64,000 bases of DNA from Bosea sp. RAC05 (GCF_001713455.1 NZ_CP016464.1:2466001-2530000), one strand, 5' to 3'. Counted from the stretch's first letter, positions 27,100 to 35,852 are shown. The notes: generated from the sequence alone by a model not told the origin. Translations and numbers: made by a program.

Positions 27100-29438
27100 C
27101 GTCTCTTTCCGGATTTGGGTTTGCCCGCCTTGCCCTTGGCGAAGCGCCCCGGGCCGCTGCGGCCGCCGGGCGGACCGCCGAAGGCGCCGCCCTTGCCGCG
27201 GCGCGGCGCGGGACCGCGTCCGCCCAGGCCGCCCGCCGTTGCCGCCCGGCCGGCCGAAAGCAGCTCGAAGCGCAGCGCACCCGCGACGGGTGCCGCCTCG
27301 ACCAGCTTCACATGGACGCGGTCGCCGAGACGGAAGCTTTCGCCCGTGCGCTCGCCGATCAGCGCATGCGCCGCCTCGTCATAGCGGTAGTAGTCGGCGC
27401 CGAGCGTCGAGGCGGGAATGAAGCCGTCGGCGCCGGTGCCGTCGAGCTTGACGAAGAGCCCCGCCTTGTTGACGCCGCCGATGCGCCCGTCGAAGGAGGC
27501 GCCGATCTGGTCGGCCAGGAAATGTGCGATCAGCCGGTCGACCGTCTCGCGCTCGGCCGCCATGGCGCGCCGCTCGGCGGCCGAGATCCGCGTCGAGACC
27601 TCGCGCAGCGTCTCCAGCGTCGTGCCCTTCGGCAGGCCGTCCTCGCCGAAGCGCTGGGCCGCGATCAGGGCGCGGTGGACGACGAGGTCGGCATAGCGCC
27701 GGATCGGCGAGGTGAAATGGGCGTAGCGGCGCAGGTTGAGGCCGAAATGCCCGTAATTCTCGGCGACATACTCCGCCTGGGCCTGGCTGCGCAGCACGAC
27801 CTCGTTGATGAAGATCTCGTTCTCCGAGCCCTTGATCATGCCGAGGATGCGGTTGAACAGCGCCGGGCGCAGCACGCCCTCCTTCGGCAGCTTGATGCCG
27901 ATCGAGGCCAGGACTTCGCCGAGCGCCCGGATCTTCTCGAGCGAGGGCTCGTCATGGCAGCGATAGACCAGCAGGCTCCCGGCCTTCTCCAGCGTCTCCG
28001 CCGCCGCGACATTGGCGAGGATCATGAACTCCTCGATCAGCTTGTGCGCCGCCAGCCGCTCCGGCACGACGACGCGGTCAACCGAGCCGTCGGGTTTCAG
28101 GATCAGCTTGCGCTCGGGCAGATCGAGATCCAGCGGCTGGCGCGCGTCCCGGGCGCGGGCCGCCAAGCCGTAGGCCGCCCAGAGCGGCATCAGGATCGTG
28201 TCGCGGACGGCCGAGCCCTTCTCGTCGCCCTGTCCGTCGATGGCGGCCTGGGCCTGCTGGTAGGAGAGCTTGGCCGCCGAGCGCATCAGGATGCGGTGGA
28301 AGGAATGGCTCTTCTTCGAGCCGTCGGCCTTGAGCACGAGCCGCACGGCCAGCGCCGGCCGGTCCTCGCCCTCGCGCAGCGAGCAGAGGTCGTTCGAGAT
28401 CCGCTCGGGCAGCATCGGCACGACGCGGTCGGGGAAATAGACCGAGTTGCCGCGCTCCAGCGCCTCGCGGTCGAGCGCCGAGCCCGGCCGCACATAGGCC
28501 GCGACATCGGCGATGGCGACGGTGACGACATGGCCGCCGGGATTGTCGGGATCGGCGTCGGGCGCGGCATGGACGGCGTCGTCATGGTCCTTGGCGTCGG
28601 CGGGGTCGATCGTGATCAGGGCCAGGTCGCGCCAGTCCTCGCGCCCCGCCGTCCCGGCCGGCCGCACGGCCTCCGATTCCGCGATCGTGGCGGGCTGGAA
28701 GACGTTGGGAATGCCATGGGCGTGAATCGCGATCAGGCTCACCGCGCGCTCGGATTTCAGCGAACCGAGCCGCTCTTTGACCTGTGCCTCCGGCGGACCG
28801 AAGCGGCTCTCGCTGCGCAGCGCCACGGAAACGAGGTCGCCATCCTCGGCGTCGCCGGTCTGGCCCTTCGGGATCAGCGCCTCGCGGCCCTGCGCCTTCT
28901 TGTCGATCGGGATCAGGCGGCCCGAACCGTCCGGCATGGCGCGGAAGATGCCGAGCACCTGCGCCTTGCCCTTGCCCATCACCTTCAGCACGCGGCCGGA
29001 ATAGGCATAGCCCTCGACGCCCTTCAGCCGCGTGAGCTTCAGCAGCACCTGGTCGCCGAAGGCCGGCGCCGGCGCGGCATGGCGCTTGGCCCGGAACTCA
29101 CGCGGCCGCTCGATCAGGATGCGCGGCGCGACACCCTGCTCGGCCTCGTTCCATTCCAAAGGCACGCCATAGGCGTCGCCGTCGCGATCCTTGCCCTTGA
29201 TCTCGCAGAGCAGCACCGGGGGCAGGGCGCCACGCGGATGCACCGGCCGGTCGACGCCGTCGCCGCCGGTCTCGCCCTCTTCCTCGAGCTCCTTGAGCAG
29301 GCGCTTCAGCCAGATCTTGCCGCCGCCCGAGAGCCCGAAGGCCTTGGCGATCTCGCGGCGGCCGACCTCGCGCCCGGCTTCGCGCTCTGCGTCGATGAAG
29401 TCGAGGATCGCCTCGCGGCTGGGTTCAGGCGCGGACAA
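27096..29438 (-). CDS. rnr: Ribonuclease R
   Basis: A 780-residue processive 3'-5' exoribonuclease. The order is an N-terminal winged-helix segment (about 1-65), cold-shock domains (about 70-230), the RNB catalytic domain with the TIDPADAKDHDDAVHA aspartate cluster (about 255-590), an S1 domain (about 630-715), and a Gly/Lys/Arg-rich tail (GRGPAPRRGKGG). It degrades structured RNA and acts with trans-translation. The downstream DUF983 and NUDIX genes overlap one after another. A structured leader with its own mini-ORF lies upstream at 29545-29766. Confidence 0.96.
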   Translation of the reverse strand: MSAPEPSREAILDFIDAEREAGREVGRREIAKAFGLSGGGKIWLKRLLKELEEEGETGGDGVDRPVHPRGALPPVLLCEIKGKDRDGDAYGVPLEWNEAEQGVAPRILIERPREFRAKRHAAPAPAFGDQVLLKLTRLKGVEGYAYSGRVLKVMGKGKAQVLGIFRAMPDGSGRLIPIDKKAQGREALIPKGQTGDAEDGDLVSVALRSESRFGPPEAQVKERLGSLKSERAVSLIAIHAHGIPNVFQPATIAESEAVRPAGTAGREDWRDLALITIDPADAKDHDDAVHAAPDADPDNPGGHVVTVAIADVAAYVRPGSALDREALERGNSVYFPDRVVPMLPERISNDLCSLREGEDRPALAVRLVLKADGSKKSHSFHRILMRSAAKLSYQQAQAAIDGQGDEKGSAVRDTILMPLWAAYGLAARARDARQPLDLDLPERKLILKPDGSVDRVVVPERLAAHKLIEEFMILANVAAAETLEKAGSLLVYRCHDEPSLEKIRALGEVLASIGIKLPKEGVLRPALFNRILGMIKGSENEIFINEVVLRSQAQAEYVAENYGHFGLNLRRYAHFTSPIRRYADLVVHRALIAAQRFGEDGLPKGTTLETLREVSTRISAAERRAMAAERETVDRLIAHFLADQIGASFDGRIGGVNKAGLFVKLDGTGADGFIPASTLGADYYRYDEAAHALIGERTGESFRLGDRVHVKLVEAAPVAGALRFELLSAGRAATAGGLGGRGPAPRRGKGGAFGGPPGGRSGPGRFAKGKAGKPKSGKRR

Positions 29439-29544
29439 GGCCGGGGCTTTCCGGATGGGGCAGGGGCTGCGTCATCCGCCTGATGTGGCATGCGCGGGCA
29501 CGCGACACCAGAACCCGCAGCGGATTTCGTCCCTGCAACGGAAG

Positions 29545-29570
29545 AAGGGCCGCCCTTTCGGGCAGCCCTT
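29545..29570 (-). other. GNRA-tetraloop RNA hairpin in the rnr leader
   Basis: On the minus strand the sequence AAGGGCTGCCC-GAAA-GGGCGGCCCTT folds into an 11-bp stem with one G-U wobble and a GAAA tetraloop. The GNRA loop and the wobble pair exist only in the minus-strand RNA, which indicates that this strand is the transcribed one. No T-run follows directly, so it is not a standard terminator. It lies about 107 bases before the rnr start and about 48 bases after the mini-ORF. Confidence 0.6.
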
Positions 29571-29617
29571 CCATTGCCGAACCGCAGCCCCGGTAACCGG
29601 GCCTGAAGGTCCAAAAC

Positions 29618-29695
29618 TCAGGCGGAACACGACCCCCACGGAGAAAGAGACCCTGTCTGCCCGCTTTGAACCAGCGGTTGATGACAATGAGACAC
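29618..29695 (-). CDS. Putative 25-codon leader peptide behind a perfect Shine-Dalgarno
   Basis: A mini-ORF with a GTG start one base after GAAAGGAGGTGATCC, a 15-base sequence fully complementary to the 16S rRNA 3' end. The ribosome-binding core lies 5-10 bases from the GTG. The peptide (MSHCHQPLVQSGQ, then a Gly/Ser/Pro-rich end with a Trp and a second Cys) matches no family I know. It is followed by two potential hairpins before rnr. It may be a regulatory leader, a ribosome sink, or a real tiny protein. Support is the extreme RBS only. Confidence 0.4.
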   Translation of the reverse strand: MSHCHQPLVQSGQTGSLSPWGSCSA

Positions 29696-29711
29696 TGGAT
29701 CACCTCCTTTC
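29696..29711 (-). promoter_or_regulatory. Perfect anti-16S Shine-Dalgarno sequence
   Basis: GAAAGGAGGTGATCC on the minus strand pairs with all 15 terminal bases expected for the 16S rRNA 3' end. Ordinary genes in this window use 4-6 matching bases. An extended match like this is rare and can slow ribosome release. It defines the start of the mini-ORF at 29695. Confidence 0.7.
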
Positions 29712-29737
29712 AGTTGTTACCGACGCAAAGAGGCTAG

Positions 29738-29766
29738 GGCGATTCCCGCGGCGGCGTAAATGTCAA
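29738..29766 (-). promoter_or_regulatory. Putative promoter of the rnr leader
   Basis: A perfect -35 hexamer TTGACA is present on the minus strand (29766-29761). A consensus -10 at 17 bp spacing is not obvious (ATCGCC); a weaker CTAGCC lies five bases further. A start near 29730 would give a 5' untranslated region of roughly 20-35 bases ending in the perfect Shine-Dalgarno. Only the -35 element is well supported. Confidence 0.35.
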
Positions 29767-29855
29767 AAAACGCGCTGCATGTTGCGGCCGCGAACCCGGG
29801 TTTTGCGGCGATATCGTCACTGTTGCGGCCCGCTGCCTGTTCGATGGGCGGTCTG

Positions 29856-29876
29856 TTTGCTCACGAAATGAGCAAA
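29856..29876. promoter_or_regulatory. NtrC-like dyad upstream of urtA
   Basis: A perfect 8-bp inverted repeat, TTTGCTCA / TGAGCAAA, with a 5-base spacer. The TGC-N11-GCA geometry equals that of the NtrC consensus (TGCAC-N7-GTGCA), though the arm bases differ at two of six positions. It is centred about 149 bp upstream of the predicted sigma-54 start site, a normal enhancer distance. A different dyad-binding regulator is possible. Confidence 0.5.
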
Positions 29877-29988
29877 TCGTCCGGTGGCGCACGATCCTTG
29901 CGTGGCGGCGTGGCTGCATCGCAGGAAATGGCGCCCGGGACGCGTGAATGGCAGAGACTTGCGGGGTTGTAACGTCCGGTTGTGCCGT

Positions 29989-30004
29989 TGGCACGCCGCT
30001 TGCC
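29989..30004 (+). promoter_or_regulatory. Sigma-54 (RpoN) promoter of the urt operon
   Basis: TGGCAC-GCCGC-TTGCC matches the -24/-12 consensus (TGGCAC-N5-TTGCW) at every conserved base except the final W, with exactly ten bases between the invariant GG and GC. Transcription would begin near 30014, giving an untranslated leader of about 73 bases to the urtA GTG. Nitrogen-limitation control of urea uptake by RpoN/NtrC is known in other bacteria, so the functional fit is good. Confidence 0.85.
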
Positions 30005-30086
30005 AGTTCAGCCTTCGGGCCGGGGAGGCCCGCCGACGCCTCACTCCGACGGCGCGGCCAACCAGGGTTGGTTCGGGGGATCATCC

Positions 30087-31367
30087 GTGAACACCACACG
30101 TCGCGTTATTCTGGGCGCCGCTCTCGCGGGCGCCACCATGTTTGCATCCCATCTGCCGGCGGCGGCGCAGGAGACCATCAAGGTCGGCATCCTCCACTCG
30201 CTCTCGGGCACGATGGCGATCTCCGAGACGACGTTGAAGGACGTCATGCTCATGCTCATCGAGGAGCAGAACAAGAAGGGCGGCGTGCTCGGCAAGAAGC
30301 TCGAGCCGGTCGTGGTCGACCCCGCCTCCAACTGGCCGCTCTTCGCCGAGAAGGCGCGCGAGCTGATCACCAAGGACAAGGTCTCGGCCGTGTTCGGCTG
30401 CTGGACCTCGGTGTCCCGCAAATCCGTGCTGCCGGTCTTCAAGGAGCTGAACTCGATCCTGTTCTACCCCGTCCAGTACGAGGGTGAGGAGAGCGAGCGC
30501 AACGTCTTCTACACCGGCGCGGCGCCGAACCAGCAGGCGATCCCCGCGGTCGACTATCTCGCCAAGGAGGAGAAGGTCCAGCGCTGGGTGCTGGCCGGCA
30601 CCGACTACGTCTACCCGCGCACGACCAACAAGATCCTTGAGGCCTATCTGCTCGCCAAGGGCGTGGCCAAGGAGGATATCATGATCAACTACACGCCGTT
30701 CGGTCATTCTGACTGGCAGACGATCGTCTCCGACATCAAGAAGTTCGGAACCGCCGGCAAGAAGACCGCCGTGGTCTCGACGATCAACGGCGACGCCAAC
30801 GTGCCGTTCTACAAGGAACTCGGCAACCAGGGCGTCAAGGCCACCGACATCCCCGTCGTCGCCTTCTCGGTCGGCGAGGAAGAGTTGGCCGGCATCGACA
30901 CCAAGCCGCTGGTCGGCCATCTCGCCGCCTGGAACTACTTCCAGTCGGTCAAGACGCCGGAGAACGAGGCCTTCATCAAGCAGTGGAAGGCCTTCAAGAA
31001 AAACGACAAGGCCGTCACCAACGACCCCATGGAGGCCCATGTCATCGGCTTCGCCATGTGGGTGAAGGCGGTCGAGAAGGCCAAGAGCTTCGATCCCGAC
31101 AAGGTGATCGACGCGCTGCCGGGCATCACCGCGCCGAACCTGACCGGCGGCATCTCGACGATGCTCCCCAACCACCACATCACCAAGCCCGTCCTGATCG
31201 GCGAGATCAAGGCCGACGGCCAGTTCGACGTGGTCTCGAAGACCGATCTCGTTCCCGGCGACGCCTGGTCCAAGCACCTCGACGGCTCCAAGGACTTGAT
31301 CGGCGACTGGGTCGACAAGAAGTGCGGCAACTTCAACACCAAGACCGGCAAGTGCGGCGGCGCCTGA
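30087..31367 (+). CDS. urtA: Urea ABC transporter substrate-binding protein
   Basis: A 426-residue periplasmic binding protein. A signal peptide covers about residues 1-28 (RRVILGAALAGATMFASHLPAAAQ), with an RR pair that might allow Tat export. The mature start IKVGILHSLSGTMAISE and the GCWTSVSRKSVLPVFKE and LFYPVQYEGEESE segments are diagnostic for UrtA rather than branched-chain amino-acid binders. The start is a GTG preceded by GGGGGA. Two strong hairpins follow before urtB, probably giving excess UrtA. Expression is likely nitrogen-regulated through the sigma-54 promoter at 29989. No urease genes are in the window. Confidence 0.96.
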   Translation: MNTTRRVILGAALAGATMFASHLPAAAQETIKVGILHSLSGTMAISETTLKDVMLMLIEEQNKKGGVLGKKLEPVVVDPASNWPLFAEKARELITKDKVSAVFGCWTSVSRKSVLPVFKELNSILFYPVQYEGEESERNVFYTGAAPNQQAIPAVDYLAKEEKVQRWVLAGTDYVYPRTTNKILEAYLLAKGVAKEDIMINYTPFGHSDWQTIVSDIKKFGTAGKKTAVVSTINGDANVPFYKELGNQGVKATDIPVVAFSVGEEELAGIDTKPLVGHLAAWNYFQSVKTPENEAFIKQWKAFKKNDKAVTNDPMEAHVIGFAMWVKAVEKAKSFDPDKVIDALPGITAPNLTGGISTMLPNHHITKPVLIGEIKADGQFDVVSKTDLVPGDAWSKHLDGSKDLIGDWVDKKCGNFNTKTGKCGGA

Positions 31368-31381
31368 CGACTTGAGAGGGG

Positions 31382-31455
31382 GAGGGCCGGCACGGGCGCC
31401 ATAAGGTCCGGCCGGCCCTCGCAATCAGCGGCACCCCCGGCTCGGGCCGGGGGTG
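31382..31455 (+). other. Two hairpins between urtA and urtB
   Basis: Hairpin one pairs GAGGGCCGGC (31382-31391) with GCCGGCCCTC (31411-31420). Hairpin two pairs CACCCCCGGC with GCCGGGGGTG around a TCGG loop (31432-31455). Both arms are perfect 10-mers. With no long T-run these are better read as 3'-end stabilisers or partial attenuators that raise urtA mRNA over the permease genes, as known for other binding-protein operons. Confidence 0.6.
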
Positions 31456-31500
31456 TTCGCCACACAAGAGCCGGCGCTGCGCCCCGCCCGCCGACCGACC

Positions 31501-33117
31501 ATGCGAAGCGAGCCCATGCGGATCCTGTCCTGCCTTCTGCGCACCCTGGCGCTGGCGATGCTGCTCGCGCTCCATCCGGGTGCGGCCGCCGCCCAGAACG
31601 CCGACGACCCCTTCGTCCGGCTCGCTGCCGACAGTTTTTCCGAAACCAACCGCGCCATCGAAGGGCTGATCGCCCAGGCGCATCCGCAGGCGGCCGTGAT
31701 CATCGAGGCGCTGGCCGAGGGCCGGCTGCTGGCGGGCGGCGGCGCCGTCGTCGTCCGGATGCCGGACGGCCGCATCCTCGACGCCCGCACCGGCGCGACC
31801 CTGCCCGCGGCGCCTGCGGGTCTTGCGGCCGTGCGGCTCAACAACAGCGTCCGCCGCACCATCCAGGGCGCGCTCGGCGGGCTCGGCCTGCTCAATCCCG
31901 ACGCCGGCAAGCGCATCGCCGCGGCCGAGGCCGTGTTCAAGTCACGCGACGCCTCGCTGCTGCCCGTGCTCGAAGGCGCCATCGCCAAGGAGACGAATGC
32001 CCGCGTCAAGGCCGCGCTGCGGCAGGCCCAGGCCGCCATCCTCGTCGCCAAGGCCGACGCGCCGCCCTTCGACCGGATCGCCGCCATCGACGTGCTGCGC
32101 GAGCGCGGCGACCAGGATGCGCTGGCGACGTTGCGCTCCCTGCCGGCCGATGCCTCCGCCTCGCTCAAGGAAGCGCAGGCCCGCGCCATCTCCGACATCG
32201 AGGGCCGGCTGGCGCTGTGGCGGGCCGGACAGAACCTCTGGTACGGGCTCTCGCTCGGCTCGGTGCTACTGCTCGCCGCGATCGGGCTGGCCATCACCTT
32301 CGGCGTGATGGGCGTGATCAACATGGCCCATGGCGAGATGGTCATGATCGGCGCCTACACGACCTTCATCGTCCAGGAGGTCATCCGCACCAGTGCGCCG
32401 GGCCTGTTCGACTATTCGCTGCTGATCGCCGTGCCGCTCGCCTTCCTGGTGGCGGGGCTGGTGGGAATCGCCATCGAGCGCGGCGTCATCCGCTTCCTCT
32501 ATGGCCGGCCGCTGGAGACGCTGCTGGCGACCTGGGGCATCAGCCTGATCCTGCAGCAGGCGGTCCGCACCGCCTTCGGGCCGACCAACCGCGAGGTCGG
32601 CGCGCCCGCCTTCATGTCGGGCGCCTTCGAGATCGGCGAGATGGCGATCACCTGGAACCGGCTCTGGATCATCGTCTTCGCGATCCTCGTCTTCGCGGCC
32701 CTGCTGGCGATCCTGAAGCTGACGCCGGTCGGCCTGCAGATGCGCGCCGTCACCCAGAACCGGCGCATGGCCTCGGCCATGGGCATCCGGACCGGCCGCG
32801 TCGATGCGCTCACCTTCGGGCTGGGCTCCGGCGTGGCGGGGCTGGCGGGCGTCGCGCTCTCGCAGATCGACAATGTCAGCCCCAATCTCGGCCAGAGCTA
32901 CATCATCGACAGCTTCATGGTCGTGGTCTTCGGCGGCGTCGGCAATCTCTGGGGCACGCTGGTCGCCGCGATGACGCTGGGCGTCGCCAACAAGCTGCTC
33001 GAACCCTATGCGGGGGCGGTGCTCGGCAAGATCGCGCTGCTCGTCTTCATCATCCTCTTCATCCAGAAGCGCCCGCGCGGCCTGTTCGCGCTCAAGGGCC
33101 GGGCGGTGGAAGCATGA
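31501..33117 (+). CDS. urtB: Urea ABC transporter permease UrtB
   Basis: A 538-residue inner-membrane permease. A signal-like helix (LLRTLALAMLLALHPGAAAAQ) precedes a soluble region of about 200 residues, characteristic of UrtB and absent from LivH. The LivH-type permease domain with about eight helices follows from about residue 240 (VMGVINMAHGEMVMIGAY). The ABC-coupling loop lies in GIRTGRVDALTFGLGSG. The start could be 31501 or 31516. The stop overlaps the urtC start (ATGA). Confidence 0.94.
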   Translation: MRSEPMRILSCLLRTLALAMLLALHPGAAAAQNADDPFVRLAADSFSETNRAIEGLIAQAHPQAAVIIEALAEGRLLAGGGAVVVRMPDGRILDARTGATLPAAPAGLAAVRLNNSVRRTIQGALGGLGLLNPDAGKRIAAAEAVFKSRDASLLPVLEGAIAKETNARVKAALRQAQAAILVAKADAPPFDRIAAIDVLRERGDQDALATLRSLPADASASLKEAQARAISDIEGRLALWRAGQNLWYGLSLGSVLLLAAIGLAITFGVMGVINMAHGEMVMIGAYTTFIVQEVIRTSAPGLFDYSLLIAVPLAFLVAGLVGIAIERGVIRFLYGRPLETLLATWGISLILQQAVRTAFGPTNREVGAPAFMSGAFEIGEMAITWNRLWIIVFAILVFAALLAILKLTPVGLQMRAVTQNRRMASAMGIRTGRVDALTFGLGSGVAGLAGVALSQIDNVSPNLGQSYIIDSFMVVVFGGVGNLWGTLVAAMTLGVANKLLEPYAGAVLGKIALLVFIILFIQKRPRGLFALKGRAVEA

Positions 33118-34253
33118 TCGCGCGCTTCCTCCTGCAGGACATGGACCGGCGCGGTACGGTCTTCCTCGCCATCATCGCCGGGCTTGCCATCCTGATCCCG
33201 GCTTTGAACCTGCTCGTGCCGGCCGGCTCGCCCTTCCACGTGCCGACCTCGACCATGTCGCTCTGGGGCAAATATCTCTGCTACGCGCTGCTGGCGATCT
33301 CGCTCGACCTCGTCTGGGGCTATTGCGGCATCCTCTCGCTCGGCCATGGCGCCTTCTTCGCGCTCGGCGGCTACGCGATGGGCATGTACCTGATGCGCCA
33401 GATCGGCTCGCGCGGCACCTATGGCAACCCGATCCTGCCGGACTTCATGGTCTTCCTGAACTGGAAGGAGCTGCCCTGGTACTGGTACGGCTTCGACTCC
33501 TTCCCCTTCGCGATGCTGATGGTGCTGCTCGCGCCGGGGCTGCTCGCCTTCGTCTTCGGCTGGTTTGCCTTCCGCTCGCGCGTTACCGGCGTCTATCTCT
33601 CGATCATCACCCAGGCGCTGACCTACGCTCTGCTGCTCGCCTTTTTCCGCAACGACATGGGCTTCGGCGGCAACAACGGCCTGACCGATTTCAAGGACAT
33701 CCTTGGTTTCAACGTCCAGGCGCAAGCGACTCGTGCGGCTCTGTTTTCCATGACCTGCGTCATGCTGATCGCGGGCTTCCTGATCGCGCGCGGCATCGTC
33801 GTCTCGAAGCTCGGCAAGGTCGTCATCGCGATCCGCGACGCGGAATCGCGCACGCGCTTCCTCGGCTACCGGGTCGACCGCTTCAAGCTCTTCGTCTTCA
33901 CCGTCTCGGCCTGCATGGCGGGTGTCGCGGGGGCGCTCTACGTGCCCCAGGTCGGCATCATCAACCCCAGCGAGTTCGCCCCCGCCAACTCGATCGAGAC
34001 CGTGATCTGGGTTGCGGTCGGCGGGCGCGGCACGCTGGTCGGCGCTGCGCTCGGCGGCGTCGTCGTCAACTACGCCAAGACGATCTTCACCTCGGGCTTC
34101 ATGGCGCCCTACTGGCTGTTTGCGCTCGGCGCGCTCTTCGTCTTCGTCACCATCTTCATGCCCAAGGGCATCCTCGGCACGGCGCAGGACTGGTGGGAGA
34201 AGCGGCGCAGGCCCGCTCCCGCGAAGACGCCCGAACCGGCCCCGGCGGAGTGA
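33114..34253 (+). CDS. urtC: Urea ABC transporter permease UrtC
   Basis: A 379-residue LivM-type permease with about nine to ten helices. The first domain carries LDLVWGYCGILSLGHGAFFALGG, and the coupling loop lies in RDAESRTRFLGYRVDRFKLF. A segment of about 35 residues between helices (TYGNPILPDFMVFLNWKELPWYW) is the periplasmic loop typical of UrtC. It overlaps urtB by four bases, and urtD begins 5 bp after its stop. The C-terminal Pro/Ala-rich tail is cytoplasmic. Confidence 0.95.
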   Translation: MIARFLLQDMDRRGTVFLAIIAGLAILIPALNLLVPAGSPFHVPTSTMSLWGKYLCYALLAISLDLVWGYCGILSLGHGAFFALGGYAMGMYLMRQIGSRGTYGNPILPDFMVFLNWKELPWYWYGFDSFPFAMLMVLLAPGLLAFVFGWFAFRSRVTGVYLSIITQALTYALLLAFFRNDMGFGGNNGLTDFKDILGFNVQAQATRAALFSMTCVMLIAGFLIARGIVVSKLGKVVIAIRDAESRTRFLGYRVDRFKLFVFTVSACMAGVAGALYVPQVGIINPSEFAPANSIETVIWVAVGGRGTLVGAALGGVVVNYAKTIFTSGFMAPYWLFALGALFVFVTIFMPKGILGTAQDWWEKRRRPAPAKTPEPAPAE

Positions 34254-34258
34254 CGCGC

Positions 34259-35023
34259 ATGAACGCTCCCACCCCCGGCCAGCTCACCTCGTCACTGCTC
34301 TATCTCGACGGCGTCAGCGTCTCCTTCGACGGCTTCAAGGCGATCCGCGGCCTGTCGCTGACGATCGAGCCCGGCGAAATGCGCGCCATCATCGGCCCCA
34401 ACGGCGCCGGCAAGACGACGATGATGGACATCATCACCGGCAAGACCAAGCCCGATGTCGGCACGGTGATGTTCGGCGGGTCGATCGACCTGACGCGGCT
34501 GGACGAGGCGGCAATCGCCAATCTCGGCATCGGCCGCAAGTTCCAGAAGCCCACGGTCTTCGACTTCCACACCATCGAGGACAACATCCTGCTGGCCCTG
34601 AAGGCGCCACGCACGGTGGCGCGGACCCTGTTCTGGAAGACGGCGGCCGCGCAGCAGAAGCGCATCGACGACATCCTCGGCATCATCAAGCTGGGCGATG
34701 CGCGCGAGCGGCTCGCCGGCTCGCTCTCGCACGGCCAGAAGCAGTGGCTCGAGATCGGCATGCTGCTGGCGCAGGACCCCAAGCTCCTGCTCGTGGACGA
34801 GCCCGCCGCCGGCATGACCGACGGCGAGACCGCCGAGACGGCCGTGCTCCTCAAGGAGATCGCGAGGGACCATTCGGTCATCGTGGTCGAGCACGACATG
34901 GGCTTCATCCGCGAACTCGGCGTGAAGGTCACGGTGCTGCATGAGGGCTCGGTCCTCGCCGAAGGCCCGCTCGACCAGGTCAGCGCCAACGAGCGCGTCG
35001 TCGAAGTCTATCTGGGACGATGA
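34259..35023 (+). CDS. urtD: Urea ABC transporter ATP-binding protein UrtD
   Basis: A 254-residue LivG-type ATPase with Walker A GPNGAGKT (about residue 46), signature LSHGQKQWLEIGMLL, Walker B KLLLVDEPAAGMTD and an H-loop EHDMGF. The signature motif has SHGQ instead of SGGQ, as usual in UrtD. It powers the UrtBC permease together with UrtE. The stop overlaps the urtE start by four bases. Confidence 0.96.
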   Translation: MNAPTPGQLTSSLLYLDGVSVSFDGFKAIRGLSLTIEPGEMRAIIGPNGAGKTTMMDIITGKTKPDVGTVMFGGSIDLTRLDEAAIANLGIGRKFQKPTVFDFHTIEDNILLALKAPRTVARTLFWKTAAAQQKRIDDILGIIKLGDARERLAGSLSHGQKQWLEIGMLLAQDPKLLLVDEPAAGMTDGETAETAVLLKEIARDHSVIVVEHDMGFIRELGVKVTVLHEGSVLAEGPLDQVSANERVVEVYLGR

Positions 35024-35721
35024 GCATGCTGACCGTCGACGCCATCGACCTGCATTACGGCGCCGCCCAGGCGCTGCGGCGCGTCTCGATCACCGCGCAG
35101 GCTGGCAAGGTCACCTGCGTGATGGGCCGCAACGGCGTCGGCAAGACCACGCTGATGCGCGCCATCGTCGGGCAGCAGGCGATCAGCGCCGGCAAGATCT
35201 CCTTCGGCGGCGAGGATATCTCGACCTTGCGCACCGAGGACCGCGCCCGTGCCGGCATCGGTTTCGTGCCGCAGGGCCGCGAGGTCTTCCCGCTGCTCAG
35301 CGTGAAGGAAAATCTCGAGACCGGCTTCGCGCCGCTGCCGCGCCGGGAGCGCTATGTCCCGGACGAGCTCTTCGACCTGTTCCCCGTGCTCAAGTCCATG
35401 CTGGGCCGACGCGGCGGAGACCTCTCGGGAGGCCAGCAGCAGCAACTCGCGATCGCGCGGGCGCTGGTGACCCGACCCAAACTGCTGGTGCTGGACGAGC
35501 CGACGGAGGGCATCCAGCCCTCGATCATCAAGGATATCGGCCGCGCGATCGACTATCTGCGCTCCAAGGGCGACATGGCGATCGTGCTGGTCGAGCAGTA
35601 TTTCGACTTCGCCCGCGACCTCGCCGACACGATGTTCGTGATGGACCGCGGCGAGGTCGTGCTGTCCGGCGCGATGAAGGACCTCGACGCCAACCAGGTC
35701 CAGCGACTGATCCAGGTCTGA
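35020..35721 (+). CDS. urtE: Urea ABC transporter ATP-binding protein UrtE
   Basis: A 233-residue LivF-type ATPase with Walker A GRNGVGKT, signature LSGGQQQQLAIARAL, Walker B LLVLDEPTEGIQPS and the switch His replaced by Gln in VLVEQYFDF, which is normal for UrtE/LivF. It starts inside the urtD stop (ATGA); an ATG two codons later is also possible. It is the last gene of the urtABCDE operon; the next gene lies 131 bp downstream. Confidence 0.96.
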   Translation: MSMLTVDAIDLHYGAAQALRRVSITAQAGKVTCVMGRNGVGKTTLMRAIVGQQAISAGKISFGGEDISTLRTEDRARAGIGFVPQGREVFPLLSVKENLETGFAPLPRRERYVPDELFDLFPVLKSMLGRRGGDLSGGQQQQLAIARALVTRPKLLVLDEPTEGIQPSIIKDIGRAIDYLRSKGDMAIVLVEQYFDFARDLADTMFVMDRGEVVLSGAMKDLDANQVQRLIQV

Positions 35722-35852
35722 GGGCCAGCACGCCGGCCTCGGTTGACCGCCCGGCCGGCAGCGGCGGCTTGATCCAGATCATGGCGACGCAGCGTCAATT
35801 GCACGGACACTCCTCGGATCGGGCCAGCCGGCCCCTCCGAGGGAGAGTGATC

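Noticed and set aside
29697..29711. Remnant of a 16S rRNA gene, because the plus strand matches the 16S 3' end
   Set aside because: Only about 15 bases match; upstream sequence is not rRNA. It is better explained as a perfect Shine-Dalgarno on the minus strand.
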